64,000 bases of DNA from Pseudomonas pisciculturae. GTDB taxonomy: Bacteria > Pseudomonadota > Gammaproteobacteria > Pseudomonadales > Pseudomonadaceae. The translations under genes and the position numbers were made by a program. Below, piece after piece: positions 54,818-63,928 of this stretch. The stretch lies in contig NZ_JACVZE010000008.1 of the NCBI RefSeq assembly GCF_015461805.1, forward strand, positions 248,001 to 312,000, given 5' to 3'. Positions within the stretch are counted from its first letter, which is position 1. The number at the start of each line of letters is the position of its first letter. The notes beneath the pieces are model-generated. The model had not been told where the DNA came from. It ran no database searches and worked only from the letters and a program-made list of their open reading frames with translations.

Positions 54818-55582
54818 TTACCAGCAAACGAAACCGCCATCGACCAACAGGTCGACACCGGTGCAGAACGACGATGCCTGGCTCACCAGGAAGATCGCCG
54901 GGCCAACCATTTCTTCCACGCTGGCCATGCGGCCCATGGGCGTGGTCTGTTCAAAGATCTTCACCTGGTCGGCGACTTCCGGGCGTGAGTTCATCGGCGT
55001 GGCGGTGTAGCCAGGGCTGATGCAGTTGACCCGCAGGCCCTTGTCGGCCCACTCCATCGCCAGGCTTTTGCTCAGGTGGATCACCCCGGCCTTGGAGGTG
55101 TTGTAGTGGGCTTGCAGCAGGCCACGGTTGACGATGCTGCCCGACATGGAGGCGATATTGACGATGGCGCCTTTGCCACGGGGCAGCATCACCGCGGCCT
55201 GGGCCTGGCAGCTGAGGAAGATGCCGGTGAGGTTGATGTCCAGGGTGGTTTGCCAGCGTTGCAGCTCCAGGTCTTCGGCGGCCTGGGCATTGGCGATGCC
55301 GGCGCAGTTGACGGCCACGCTGAGTTCGCCGAGTTCTTGTTCGGTGCGCGCTACGGCTGCATCCAAGGCGGCGCGTTCAGTAACCGTGCCACTGAGGGCG
55401 AGGGCGCGACGGCCGAGGGCCTGGATGCGTTCGACGGTGCTGCTGATGCCTGGGCTGCCGGGCAGGTCGAAGCACGCCACATCGGCACCCGCTTCGGCCA
55501 GGCCCACTGCAATCGCTTGACCGATGCCGCTGCCGGCGCCGGTCACAAAGGCTACCTGACCCTGAAGACTAAAAAGCTGCAT
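54818..55582 (-). CDS. SDR-family polyol/sugar dehydrogenase
   Basis: The start used is the ATG at 55582 (254 residues), with GGAGTT upstream. TGAGSGIG (14-21), NCAG (92-95), S145, Y160 and K164 (HYNTSKAGV), and the closing CTGVDLLVDGGFVCW. It is related to alditol and gluconate 5-dehydrogenases. With the neighbouring SDR it may act on a second position or substrate in the same pathway. A REPIN separates it from the ABC ATPase gene. Confidence 0.9.
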   Translation of the reverse strand: MQLFSLQGQVAFVTGAGSGIGQAIAVGLAEAGADVACFDLPGSPGISSTVERIQALGRRALALSGTVTERAALDAAVARTEQELGELSVAVNCAGIANAQAAEDLELQRWQTTLDINLTGIFLSCQAQAAVMLPRGKGAIVNIASMSGSIVNRGLLQAHYNTSKAGVIHLSKSLAMEWADKGLRVNCISPGYTATPMNSRPEVADQVKIFEQTTPMGRMASVEEMVGPAIFLVSQASSFCTGVDLLVDGGFVCW

Positions 55583-55617
55583 GAATAACTCCAATTTTGA
55601 ATTCACTGTAGATCCCC

Positions 55618-55722
55618 TGTGGGAGGGGCGGTGCGACGATTCGACTTGCTCCCGATAGCGGTGAGCCAGGCACAGATTTTTTCAACTGACCCACCGCTAT
55701 CGGGAGCAAGCCCCCTCCCACA
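55618..55722. repeat. REPIN whose left arm has an extended head
   Basis: The left arm, TGTGGGAGGGGCGGTGCGACG and on through TTCGACTTGCTCCCGAT, carries about 15 extra bases compared with standard REPs. The right arm is standard and ends CCCCTCCCACA. The same extended head is seen inverted at 50989-51031. Confidence 0.88.
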
Positions 55723-55751
55723 TTTGATCTCCATTGTTAGTAGGGGCCGGG

Positions 55752-57260
55752 TTATGCAGTGGCCATTTCCATCACCGATACCGGCGTAGCCTCACCCCGC
55801 TCCAGAATCCCCATCTGCCGCCCCCGGCTCATGACCATCACGCGGTGCGACAACCCCAACACTTCATCCAGGTCCGAACTCACGACAATCACCGCCATGC
55901 CCTTGGCCGCGAGATCCGCGATCACTTCATAGATCGCCGCCCGTGCCCCCACATCGATGCCCCGTGTCGGCTCATCGAGAATGAACACCTTGGGGTTGCG
56001 CGCCAGCCATTTGGCAATGATCACTTTCTGCTGGTTACCGCCTGACAGGCTGGAGATCCGCGACTGCGGCGCCCCTTTCACACCCAAACGCGCCACCGCC
56101 GTGCGGGCGAATTCGTGCAGGGCGGCAGGCAGCACCCAGCCGCGTTTTTCCAGCAGGTCGGTGTTGCCGTAGATCAGGTTGTCTTCGATGCGATGCTCCA
56201 CCACCACGCCTTGCTGCTTGCGGTCTTCGGGCACCAGCACCACACCGGCCTGGATCGCTTCGAAGGGTGAGCGCAACTGGCGCACTTCGCCGTCCAGCAG
56301 CATGTGCCCCTGGATGTCCTGGGCCGCACCGGCGATGGTACGTACCAGCTCGGTGCGCCCGGCGCCAACTACACCGGCAATGCCGAACACTTCACCAGCG
56401 CGCACGCTGAAGTCGATGCCGTGTAGGGCTAGTTCGCGGCAGCGCAAGTCCTTGACCTGCAACATCACCCGCTCCTGGGGCGGCTGCAACGCGGGGAAGA
56501 TACGCTCCAGGCTGCGCCCGACCATCTGCTCCACCAGCTCGCGTACCGGCACCTGGGCCGTGGCGTGCAGGGCCACCTGTTGGCCGTCGCGCAACACCAA
56601 CACCCGGTCGGCAATCCGTGCGATTTCTTCCAGGCGATGGCTGATATAGATAAACGACACGCCCTCGGCCTTGAGCCGTTCGACCTGCTTGAACAGCAGC
56701 TCAGTCTCTTCACCACCCAGCGCAGCGGTGGGCTCGTCGAGAATCAACAGGCTGGCCTTGAGGGTCAGGGCCTTGGCGATTTCCACCAGTTGCTGGGCCG
56801 CCACGCTCAGGCCTTCGACCTTGCGCGAGGCGGGCACCTTGAGCCCCAGGCGTTCCAGTTGGATCTGTGCCTGGGCCTCCATGTACTCGCGGTCCACCTT
56901 CCCGTAACGCATGGGCAGGCGGCCGACGAAGATGTTTTCGGCGATCGACAACTGCGGCAGCAGGCGGATTTCCTGGTGGATCAGGCCGATACCCGCGCTC
57001 AACGCCGCCCCTGGGGAACCGGGTGCGTAGGGCTGGCCAAGCCAGGTCATGCTGCCCCCGGCTTCGGGTTGTACAAGACCGGCGATGATCGACGACAGGG
57101 TGGATTTACCCGCGCCGTTCTCGCCCAGCAGGGCCAGCACTTCGCCGGGGCGAATATCCACGTTCACCTGGGACAATACCTGCACCGGCCCATAGGCCTT
57201 GCTGATATTGCGCAGGCACAACACCGCTTCCACGGCGTTATCCAAAGCTGCTGCGTGCAT
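55752..57260 (-). CDS. sugar ABC importer ATPase (RbsA/CUT2 type)
   Basis: The start used is the ATG at 57260, with GGAGGTCGTC upstream (502 residues). It has two ABC domains: the first has GENGAGKST and LSVAAQQL; the second has degenerate Walker A GVVGAGRTEL and signature LSGGNQQK. It partners with the binding protein and permease just upstream in the same operon. The sugar or polyol is unknown. Confidence 0.93.
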   Translation of the reverse strand: MHAAALDNAVEAVLCLRNISKAYGPVQVLSQVNVDIRPGEVLALLGENGAGKSTLSSIIAGLVQPEAGGSMTWLGQPYAPGSPGAALSAGIGLIHQEIRLLPQLSIAENIFVGRLPMRYGKVDREYMEAQAQIQLERLGLKVPASRKVEGLSVAAQQLVEIAKALTLKASLLILDEPTAALGGEETELLFKQVERLKAEGVSFIYISHRLEEIARIADRVLVLRDGQQVALHATAQVPVRELVEQMVGRSLERIFPALQPPQERVMLQVKDLRCRELALHGIDFSVRAGEVFGIAGVVGAGRTELVRTIAGAAQDIQGHMLLDGEVRQLRSPFEAIQAGVVLVPEDRKQQGVVVEHRIEDNLIYGNTDLLEKRGWVLPAALHEFARTAVARLGVKGAPQSRISSLSGGNQQKVIIAKWLARNPKVFILDEPTRGIDVGARAAIYEVIADLAAKGMAVIVVSSDLDEVLGLSHRVMVMSRGRQMGILERGEATPVSVMEMATA

Positions 57261-57275
57261 GACGACCTCCAAGGC

Positions 57276-58208
57276 TTACGGGTGCTGTTGCAGGAACGGC
57301 GCGACGTTTTCTTTGGTGGTCAGCACGGTGGGCAGCAGTTGCTCTTTAGGCACGGCTTTACCGGCTTTGAGGTCGATGGCAGAGGCCACTGCCAGGCGGC
57401 CCATTTGTTGGGTCTGCTGGGTCATGGTGGCGTTCAGCACGCCGCTTTGCACGGCCTTGAGCCCGGCGACGTCACCGTCAAAACCAACTACCACGACTTT
57501 GTGATCGAGGTTGCCGACCTTCACCGCCTGGGCGGCGCCGAGGGCCATGGCATCAGCACGGCCGAAGAAGACTGTGATGTTGGGGTCACGCTGGAGCAAG
57601 TCCTGGGCGACGGCAAAGCCTTTGTCCTGAGCCCATTCGGCGGGTTGCTGGGCGACCACTTTCAGGTCCGGGAAGGCTTTGAGGCCCTCTTCGAAGCCTT
57701 TGGCACGGTCGTTTTCCGGCGTGGTGCCGAGCTGGCCTTGCAGGATCGCGATGCGGCCTTTGCCTTCGGTGACCTTGCCGACGTATTCGGCCAGGGTCTT
57801 GGCGCCGGCCACGCTGTCGCTGGCGATAAAGGTATCGCCCGGCGCGTCGGGGGCGTTGCGGTCTACGGCGATCACCGGGATACCGGCGGCCTTGGCGGCT
57901 TTTACCGGCACACCGGCAGCGGTAGCGCCCGCAGGGATGTAGATGAGTACGTCGATCTGGCGGGTGATCAGGTCTTCAATCTGGCTGACCTGGGTGGACG
58001 AGTTGCCCTGGGCGTCCACGGTGATCACTTTGATGCCCTTGGCCTTGCCCTCGGCTTCCACCGATTGCTTGATCTGGTTGAAAAAGTCGGCCTGCAGGTT
58101 GGCCACGGCCAGGCCGATGGTCAGGTCCTTGGCCCAGGTGGTGCCGGCAGTGGTAAGGGTGGCGGCAGCGAGTGCGGTGGCCAACAGCAGTTTCTTGGGG
58201 CTGAACAT
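57276..58208 (-). CDS. periplasmic sugar-binding protein (RbsB/CUT2 type)
   Basis: This 310-residue protein has a signal peptide (LLLATALAAATLTTAGTTWA, cleavage near residue 26) and a type I periplasmic-binding fold (KDLTIGLAVANLQADFFNQI, VDVLIYIPAGATAAG, GFDGDVAGLKAV). It presents the ligand to the RbsA/RbsC-type importer. It starts 51 bases after the permease stop. The ligand is unresolved. Confidence 0.93.
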   Translation of the reverse strand: MFSPKKLLLATALAAATLTTAGTTWAKDLTIGLAVANLQADFFNQIKQSVEAEGKAKGIKVITVDAQGNSSTQVSQIEDLITRQIDVLIYIPAGATAAGVPVKAAKAAGIPVIAVDRNAPDAPGDTFIASDSVAGAKTLAEYVGKVTEGKGRIAILQGQLGTTPENDRAKGFEEGLKAFPDLKVVAQQPAEWAQDKGFAVAQDLLQRDPNITVFFGRADAMALGAAQAVKVGNLDHKVVVVGFDGDVAGLKAVQSGVLNATMTQQTQQMGRLAVASAIDLKAGKAVPKEQLLPTVLTTKENVAPFLQQHP

Positions 58209-58259
58209 GTCGGGTGACTCCTGGTTTTATTGTTGGAGGGTGTCAACGGTCGAACAGGT

Positions 58260-59267
58260 TTAACGGGCAGTACTGGAACGGCGACGCAGGGTGTCGATGG
58301 TCACCGCGAGGGCGATGACCACGCCGATCACCACTTGTTGGATAAAGGGCGAGACGCCCAGCAGGTTCAGGCCATTGCGCAACACGCCAATGATCAGCAC
58401 GCCCACCAGGGTGCCGCCGATACTGCCGACGCCACCGTTGAGGCTCGCGCCGCCGATCACCACGGCGGCGATGGCGTCCAGCTCCAGGCTCAGGCCGGCA
58501 CTGGGTTGGGAAGAGTCCAGGCGTGCGGCCAGGGTGACCGCAGCGATCCCGGCGAGGGCGCCGCTGATGGCGTAGACCCACAGCGTGATCGCCCGCACCT
58601 TGATGCCCGACAAGCGCGCCACTTCCGGGCTGCCGCCCATGGCATAGAGGTTACGGCCACCGGCACGAAAGCGCAGGAACACCCAGGCCACCAGCAGCAT
58701 CACCAAAAACAGCCCGACGGTGGCCGAGAGGAAGCCGAAGTGACGCACCGTGGCCAGGCTGGTGAACCAGTCCGGGTAGCCGACGATCTGCCGGCCTTCG
58801 GTGAGGATATTCGCCAGGCCACGGGCCACCGACATCATGGTCAGCGTGGCAATGAACGGCGGCAACTTGGCGTAGGTGATCAGCGCGCCGGACACCAGCC
58901 CGGCGAGCATGCCGGTGGCAATCGAGATCGGAATCGCAAAGCCCAGCGGCACCGCCTGATCCTGGTAGAGCCAGCCGAGCATCATCATCGAGAACGCCAG
59001 CACCGAGCCCACAGAGAGGTCGATACCGCCGATGACGATCACCGCTGTCATGCCAATGGCGAGGATGCCCAGCACCGTGACCTGATCAAGGATGTTCAGG
59101 CCATTGCGCAATGAGAAGAAGAATTCGGAACTGAAGGAGAAAACCAGCACCAGCAGCACGAGGCCGATCAGCGGGCCGCCGATGTTGCTGGGGAGCAGTT
59201 TCACCAGCCGTGGGCGGTGGGGCGGCTTGAGTTCGGCCGGGTGCTGGACAATAGCTTTGGCGTCCAC
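58260..59267 (-). CDS. sugar ABC importer permease (RbsC/CUT2 type)
   Basis: A GTG start at 59267, with AGGAG a suitable distance upstream, gives 335 residues. About ten membrane helices and CUT2 motifs are visible (GMTAVIVIGGIDLSVGSVLA, GGSPEVARLSGIKVRAITL, VIGGASLNGGVG). It is the first gene of the minus-strand operon, divergent from the transketolase genes. The two share the 350-base region 59268-59617. Confidence 0.92.
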   Translation of the reverse strand: MDAKAIVQHPAELKPPHRPRLVKLLPSNIGGPLIGLVLLVLVFSFSSEFFFSLRNGLNILDQVTVLGILAIGMTAVIVIGGIDLSVGSVLAFSMMMLGWLYQDQAVPLGFAIPISIATGMLAGLVSGALITYAKLPPFIATLTMMSVARGLANILTEGRQIVGYPDWFTSLATVRHFGFLSATVGLFLVMLLVAWVFLRFRAGGRNLYAMGGSPEVARLSGIKVRAITLWVYAISGALAGIAAVTLAARLDSSQPSAGLSLELDAIAAVVIGGASLNGGVGSIGGTLVGVLIIGVLRNGLNLLGVSPFIQQVVIGVVIALAVTIDTLRRRSSTAR

Positions 59268-59311
59268 AGTGTTCTCCTGATTTATTTTTTTTGGAGTGCT
59301 TTCAGGTCGCT

Positions 59312-59325
59312 TGAATATTTATGCG
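59312..59325. promoter_or_regulatory. candidate SorC operator near the ABC operon start
   Basis: TGAATATTTATGCG matches the inverse complement of the element at 59551 (TGAATATTTATTCA) in 12 of 14 bases. It lies 45 bases upstream of the GTG start. The rest of this 350-base intergenic region shows no gene. Confidence 0.5.
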
Positions 59326-59550
59326 TGCCTGACTGTTAATTCAGATTCCAGTGACACCGTGGCAAAGTCAAGCGCTTAATTTTTCAGGTATGCCTCTAGA
59401 CCGGTGCTTTCATACCACGCGAAGCCACGGGATAGAGTGCTCGGTGTAGGATTTTGGCCGTTTGTCCGAGGGATATTTTTCATTTTTAACGTGTTCTGTC
59501 TCTTGACGTGTTGATCGTTCGGCGCCTAAATAGAAATATATTGTCACTGC

Positions 59551-59564
59551 TGAATAAATATTCA
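59551..59564. promoter_or_regulatory. candidate SorC operator near the transketolase start
   Basis: TGAATAAATATTCA is a near-perfect dyad (TGAATA-AA-TATTCA) 53 bases before the transketolase ATG. A partner copy lies at the other end of the divergent region, as expected for one regulator controlling both operons. Confidence 0.55.
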
Positions 59565-59617
59565 AAACAGCTTTGGACACTTTCACCCCGCGTGGTCAGC
59601 CTCAAAGGAGCCGCTGC

Positions 59618-60454
59618 ATGAATGCCTTCCAGTACGACGCCCACCAGATCAAAGAACAGGCCCGGCTTATACGGCGCCATGTCATTCGCCTGAATGCCGA
59701 CTCACCGGCGGGCGGCCATACCGGGGCGGATTTGTCTGAAACCGACATCCTCGCCACCCTGTATTTCCGCATCCTCAATGCAGGCCCGGAACGCACCCAA
59801 GACCCTGAGCGCGATATCTACATCCAGAGCAAGGGCCATGGTGTGGGCGGGTTGTACTGCTGCCTGGCACAGGCGGGCTACATTCCGGTGGACTGGTTGC
59901 CGACCTACCAACACTTCAATTCCCACTTGCCCGGCCACCCGGTGCGCCAGAAAACCCCCGGCATCGAACTCAACACCGGCGCCCTCGGCCACGGTTTGCC
60001 AGTGGCGGTAGGGCTGGCGCTGGCGGCAAAAATGTCCGGCAGCAAAAAGCGCATCTATGTACTGACCGGCGACGGCGAGCTGGCCGAGGGCTCCAACTGG
60101 GAGGCGGCGATGGCTGCCGCCAAATACGGCCTGGATAACCTCTTTGTGATCGTCGACAAGAACAAGCTGCAACTGGCCGGGCTGACCGCCGAGATCATGC
60201 CGCTCGACCCGCTGGACGTGAAATGGGCCGCCTTTGGCTTCATCGTCAGTGAGTGCGACGGCAACGATGTGGGCCAGCTGATTCAAACCCTGGAAGGCAT
60301 GCAGGCAAAAAAGGGCGCGCCGCAAGTGCTGATCGCCCACACCGTCAAAGGCAAGGGCGTGTCGTTTATCGAAGCCCGCCCCGAGTGGCACCACCGCGTG
60401 CCCAAGGGTGATGAAATCAACGCAGCACTGGAGGAGTTGAGTCATGGCGAGTGA
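59618..60454 (+). CDS. split transketolase, N-terminal (thiamine-PP) subunit
   Basis: The ATG at 59618 has AAAGGAG upstream (278 residues). The thiamine-pyrophosphate motif GDGELAEGSNWEAAM, with GDG at 151-153 and N182 (DKNKLQ), His residues in AGGHTGADLS and SKGHGVGGLY, and GALGHGLPVA mark a transketolase N-half. It forms a heteromer with the next gene. Two-subunit transketolases of this kind occur in catabolic loci such as apulose-4-phosphate metabolism. Its stop overlaps the next start by 11 bases. Confidence 0.9.
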   Translation: MNAFQYDAHQIKEQARLIRRHVIRLNADSPAGGHTGADLSETDILATLYFRILNAGPERTQDPERDIYIQSKGHGVGGLYCCLAQAGYIPVDWLPTYQHFNSHLPGHPVRQKTPGIELNTGALGHGLPVAVGLALAAKMSGSKKRIYVLTGDGELAEGSNWEAAMAAAKYGLDNLFVIVDKNKLQLAGLTAEIMPLDPLDVKWAAFGFIVSECDGNDVGQLIQTLEGMQAKKGAPQVLIAHTVKGKGVSFIEARPEWHHRVPKGDEINAALEELSHGE

Positions 60455-61376
60455 ACATTTGGCGAGCGTGATGGTGGAAGGCTTTATCGCTGCCGTCGAT
60501 GCTGGGCTCGACGTGGTGCCGGTGGTCAGCGACTCTACCTCCACGGCCAAGATCGGCCCGTTTGCCCAGCGCTTTCCCGAGCGGTTGATCAACGTGGGGA
60601 TCGCCGAGCAGTCCCTGGTCAGCGTGGCGGCCGGGTTGGCGCTGGGCGGCAAGATCGCCGTGACCTGCAATGCCGCGCCGTTTTTGATTTCGCGGGCCAA
60701 TGAGCAGATCAAGGTGGACGTCTGCTACAACCAGGCCAACGTCAAAATGTTCGGCCTCAATGCCGGTGCCAGCTACGGCCCATTGGCCAGCACCCACCAT
60801 AGCCTCGACGATATTTCGGTGATGCGCGGTTTTGGCAATGTGCAGATTTTTGCCCCGGCCGATGCACTCGAATGTCGGCAGATTGTCCATTACGCACTGC
60901 GCCATGAAGGCCCGGTGTACATCCGTCTCGACGGTAAGGCCTTACCCGATGTGCATGGCGCCGACTATCAATTCACTCCCGGCCAGGTGGACATCCTGCG
61001 CCAGGGCGCCGATGTGAGCATTGTTGCGCTTGGCTCGGTGGTGCATGAAGCAGTGGATGCAGCGGCGTTGCTGGCAGAGCAGGGAATCCAGGCCCAGGTG
61101 ATCAACCTGTCGTCGATCCGCCCGTTGCAGCGCGATGTGTTGCGTGATGCGCTGCGAGGCACCCGCGCGGTGATCACCGTGGAAGAGCACAACATCAATG
61201 GCGGCGTCGGTAGCCTGGTGGCCGAAGTGCTGGCCGAAGCCGGGCTGGGAATTACGCTGGTACGCCTGGGTATTGGCGATGGCGAATACGCCGCCGCCGG
61301 TGCCCGCGAACCGACCCGCGCCTTGCATAACATCGACGCGGCTGGGATCGTGGCGGCTGCCACTCGGTTGCGGTGA
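60444..61376 (+). CDS. split transketolase, C-terminal (pyrimidine) subunit
   Basis: This 310-residue protein carries the TPP pyrimidine-binding part: the key Glu in LINVGIAEQSLVS, STHHSLDDISVMRGF, and a C-terminal TIM-like domain (VEEHNINGGVGSLVAEVLAE). It overlaps the N-subunit gene, ensuring equal expression. The holoenzyme would transfer a two-carbon ketol unit from a sugar phosphate made by the kinase. Confidence 0.9.
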   Translation: MASEHLASVMVEGFIAAVDAGLDVVPVVSDSTSTAKIGPFAQRFPERLINVGIAEQSLVSVAAGLALGGKIAVTCNAAPFLISRANEQIKVDVCYNQANVKMFGLNAGASYGPLASTHHSLDDISVMRGFGNVQIFAPADALECRQIVHYALRHEGPVYIRLDGKALPDVHGADYQFTPGQVDILRQGADVSIVALGSVVHEAVDAAALLAEQGIQAQVINLSSIRPLQRDVLRDALRGTRAVITVEEHNINGGVGSLVAEVLAEAGLGITLVRLGIGDGEYAAAGAREPTRALHNIDAAGIVAAATRLR

Positions 61377-61381
61377 ATTTG

Positions 61382-62857
61382 ATGACTAACAACACTCCGC
61401 TGATCCTGGCGATAGACGAAGGCACCAGCAACGCCAAGGCGGTGCTGGTCAATGAGCTCGGGCAGGTGATTGCCCGGGGTTCGCGGCCGTTGAGCATCAG
61501 CCATCCGCAGCCTGGGTTTTCCGAGCAGGACCCGCTACTCATCTGGAAGAGCACCCTGGCGGCGATTGAAGAGTGCCTGGCCCAGGTCGACCGGCCGATC
61601 ACCGCGCTTGCCATCAGCAACCAGCGTGAATCGGTGGTGGCCTGGGACCGGCGCAGCGGCGAGCCGTTGTCGCCGTGCATTAGTTGGCAGTGCCGCCGCT
61701 CGACGGCGTTGTGCAGCCAACTGCATGAGCAGGGGCATGAAGCACTCATCCTGAAAAAGACCGGGCTGGCGCTGGACCCGATGTTTTCCGCCGGTAAGTT
61801 TCGCTGGATTCTCGATAACCTCGAAAACGGCCATGCCCGTGCAGCAGCGGGCGAAATCTGCCTGGGCACCGTCGACAGCTGGCTATTGTGGAAGCTCAGT
61901 GGCGGCCAGGTGTTTGCCACCGACTACTCCAACGCAGCGCGTACGCAACTGTTCAACCTGCATACCTGCGCGTGGGACGCTGAGTTGCTGGACCTGTTTG
62001 CCATTCCTCTTGCCGCGCTGGCACCGATCCAGCCGAGTGCCGGTTTCTTTGCTGAAACCGTCGCGGTCGGTGGGCTGCCTGCCGGTATCCCGGTGATGTC
62101 GATGATCGGCGACTCCCACGCTGCGCTCTACGGCCAGGGCGGTTTTGCACCGGGGTTGGTCAAGGCCACCCTTGGCACAGGTTCATCGTTGATGACGCCC
62201 ATGAGCGGGCCGATTGCTTCTACCCACGGCCTGTCCACCACCTTGGCCTGGCATGACGGTGGCCAACCCACGTTTGGCATGGAAGGCAATATCGTCCACA
62301 CCGGCGCGGCCGTGCAGTGGGCTGCGCGCCTGGGGGCCGGGGAGTCCCTGGATGCGTTGACCGAACAGGCCGCGCAATTGCCGGACAACGGTGGAGTGTA
62401 CTTTGTGCCAGCGTTGTCCGGGCTAGGGGCGCCGCACTGGAAAGCCGACGCACGCGGCTTGATCTGCGGGCTCACCGAAGCCACCTCGGGCGCGCATATC
62501 CTGCGGGCGTCGCTGGAGTCTATCGGCTATCAGATTCGCGATGTGTTCGAAGCGATGCAGCAAGACATCGGCAGCCCGTTGAAGGAACTGTGGGTAGATG
62601 GCGGTGCTACACGCAATCGCTGGTTGATGCAGTTTTTGGCCAACCTGCTGCAACGCCCGGTGGTACGCAGCCTATCGCCGGAGGTATCGGCGCTGGGTGC
62701 GGCGCATCTGGCCGGGCGGGCGTTGGGGGTGTGGGCCAGTGATGCTGCGTTGGCCGCGCTGGAGCGTCAGCGTGAACGGTTTGAACCGCAGGATGACCCG
62801 GCGATGCCAGGGCGTTACACAGAGTGGAAAAAAGCCCTGACTCGTACACTGCTCTAA
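61382..62857 (+). CDS. FGGY-family carbohydrate kinase
   Basis: The ATG at 61382 is chosen (491 residues); a GTG at 61373 overlapping the previous stop is possible. The FGGY ATPase motifs are IDEGTSNAKAVLV near the start, ISWQCRRS, GTVDSWLLWKL, IGDSHAALYGQGG, LGTGSSLM and LWVDGGATRNRWLMQF. It is glycerol-kinase-like but with SWQCRRS in place of VWQDRRT, so another substrate is likely. Following the split transketolase, it would phosphorylate the ketose that the transketolase then splits, as in the apulose pathway. A REPIN follows. Confidence 0.9.
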   Translation: MTNNTPLILAIDEGTSNAKAVLVNELGQVIARGSRPLSISHPQPGFSEQDPLLIWKSTLAAIEECLAQVDRPITALAISNQRESVVAWDRRSGEPLSPCISWQCRRSTALCSQLHEQGHEALILKKTGLALDPMFSAGKFRWILDNLENGHARAAAGEICLGTVDSWLLWKLSGGQVFATDYSNAARTQLFNLHTCAWDAELLDLFAIPLAALAPIQPSAGFFAETVAVGGLPAGIPVMSMIGDSHAALYGQGGFAPGLVKATLGTGSSLMTPMSGPIASTHGLSTTLAWHDGGQPTFGMEGNIVHTGAAVQWAARLGAGESLDALTEQAAQLPDNGGVYFVPALSGLGAPHWKADARGLICGLTEATSGAHILRASLESIGYQIRDVFEAMQQDIGSPLKELWVDGGATRNRWLMQFLANLLQRPVVRSLSPEVSALGAAHLAGRALGVWASDAALAALERQRERFEPQDDPAMPGRYTEWKKALTRTLL

Positions 62858-62876
62858 TGTCATGTGCAGATCAAAC

Positions 62877-62965
62877 TGTGGGAGGGGGCTTGCCCCCGAT
62901 GAGGGAGTGTCAGTCGGCAAATTTGTTGCTGACACACTGCAATCGGGAGCAAGCTCCCTCCCACA
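62877..62965. repeat. REPIN (paired REP hairpin)
   Basis: TGTGGGAGGGGGCTTGCCCC and an inverted partner ending in AGCTCCCTCCCACA lie between the convergent kinase and sulfonate-binding genes. Confidence 0.92.
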
Positions 62966-62983
62966 TTTAGTCCTCAGCGGGCT

Positions 62984-63928
62984 TTAGGGCCTCCAGGTTT
63001 GTACATCCTTGGCATCCACAGCCTTGGGCAACAACCCGGCCTTGAAGAACGCATCCGCGATTTTCTGTTGCTCACCCAACTGATCAACCGTCACCGGCTG
63101 CACCTGGTAACTGCGGTGCGCATTGGCTGCTTCCACCGTGGCCACATCCAAATTCCCCCACAGCGGCCCTAGCACTTTTGCCGCATCTTGCGGGTGGGAC
63201 TTTACCCACTGGCCAGCCTTGTCCAACTGCTCATACACCACCTTCAACACCTCAGGATGCGCCTTGGCGTACGGCGTGCCGGTCAGGTAATAACGCTTGT
63301 AGCTGGCCAGGCCCGCGCCATCGGCCAAGGTGCGGGTGGGCAGTTGGCGCTGCACGCTGGTGAGGAAGGGTTCCCAGGTAACCCAGGCGTCCACCTTGTT
63401 GTTTTCAAACGCGGCGCGGCCATCGGCGGGGGACAGGTAGGCGGGTTCGATATCAGAGAATTGCAGGCCCGCCTTGGCCAGTGCCGCGATCAACAGATAG
63501 TGCGTGCCGGCCGCCTTGGTCACGGCGATTTTCTTGCCCTTCAAGTCACCCAACTGCTGGATCGGTGAGTCCTTGCGCACCACGATGGCCTGGGCTGAAG
63601 GCGAAGGCGCTTCCTGGGCGAAGTAGGTGAGTTTGGCCTGGGCGGCCTGGGCGAAGATCGGCACGGTGTCGGCGACGTCGGCGCTGATGTCCACGTTGCC
63701 CACGTTCAGTGCTTCCAGTAGTGGCAGGCCGCTGGGGAACTCGTGCCAGCTCACGTCGATATTGTCGGCCTTGAGGGCTTTTTCCAGGGTGCCCTGGGTT
63801 TTGAGCAGGGTGATCAGGGTAGAGGACTTTTGGTAACCAATGCGCACGGTTTCCTGGGCTCCGGCGCTCACGGCGACAGAAAAGGCCAGCAACCCGAGTA
63901 CCGCGGCGAGGGGACGACGTATGGACAT
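62984..63928 (-). CDS. sulfonate/taurine-type ABC substrate-binding protein
   Basis: The ATG at 63928 gives 314 residues; a TTG at 63946 is less likely. A signal peptide (LAAVLGLLAFSVAVSAGAQ) precedes an SsuA/NMT1-type fold (VRIGYQKSSTLITLLKTQG, GNVDISADVADTVP, VDAWVTWEPFLTSV). These proteins bind alkanesulfonates, taurine or nitriles. No permease or ATPase gene is inside the window; it is followed only by a convergent gene, so it is a last or solo gene. Bases 63929-64000 hold its leader, with no further gene seen. Confidence 0.9.
   Translation of the reverse strand: MSIRRPLAAVLGLLAFSVAVSAGAQETVRIGYQKSSTLITLLKTQGTLEKALKADNIDVSWHEFPSGLPLLEALNVGNVDISADVADTVPIFAQAAQAKLTYFAQEAPSPSAQAIVVRKDSPIQQLGDLKGKKIAVTKAAGTHYLLIAALAKAGLQFSDIEPAYLSPADGRAAFENNKVDAWVTWEPFLTSVQRQLPTRTLADGAGLASYKRYYLTGTPYAKAHPEVLKVVYEQLDKAGQWVKSHPQDAAKVLGPLWGNLDVATVEAANAHRSYQVQPVTVDQLGEQQKIADAFFKAGLLPKAVDAKDVQTWRP

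Noticed and set aside
56565..58217. 550-codon open frame antisense to the ABC ATPase and binding-protein genes
   Set aside because: It spans two well-supported genes on the other strand and has low-complexity Gly/His/Gln-rich content typical of shadow frames.
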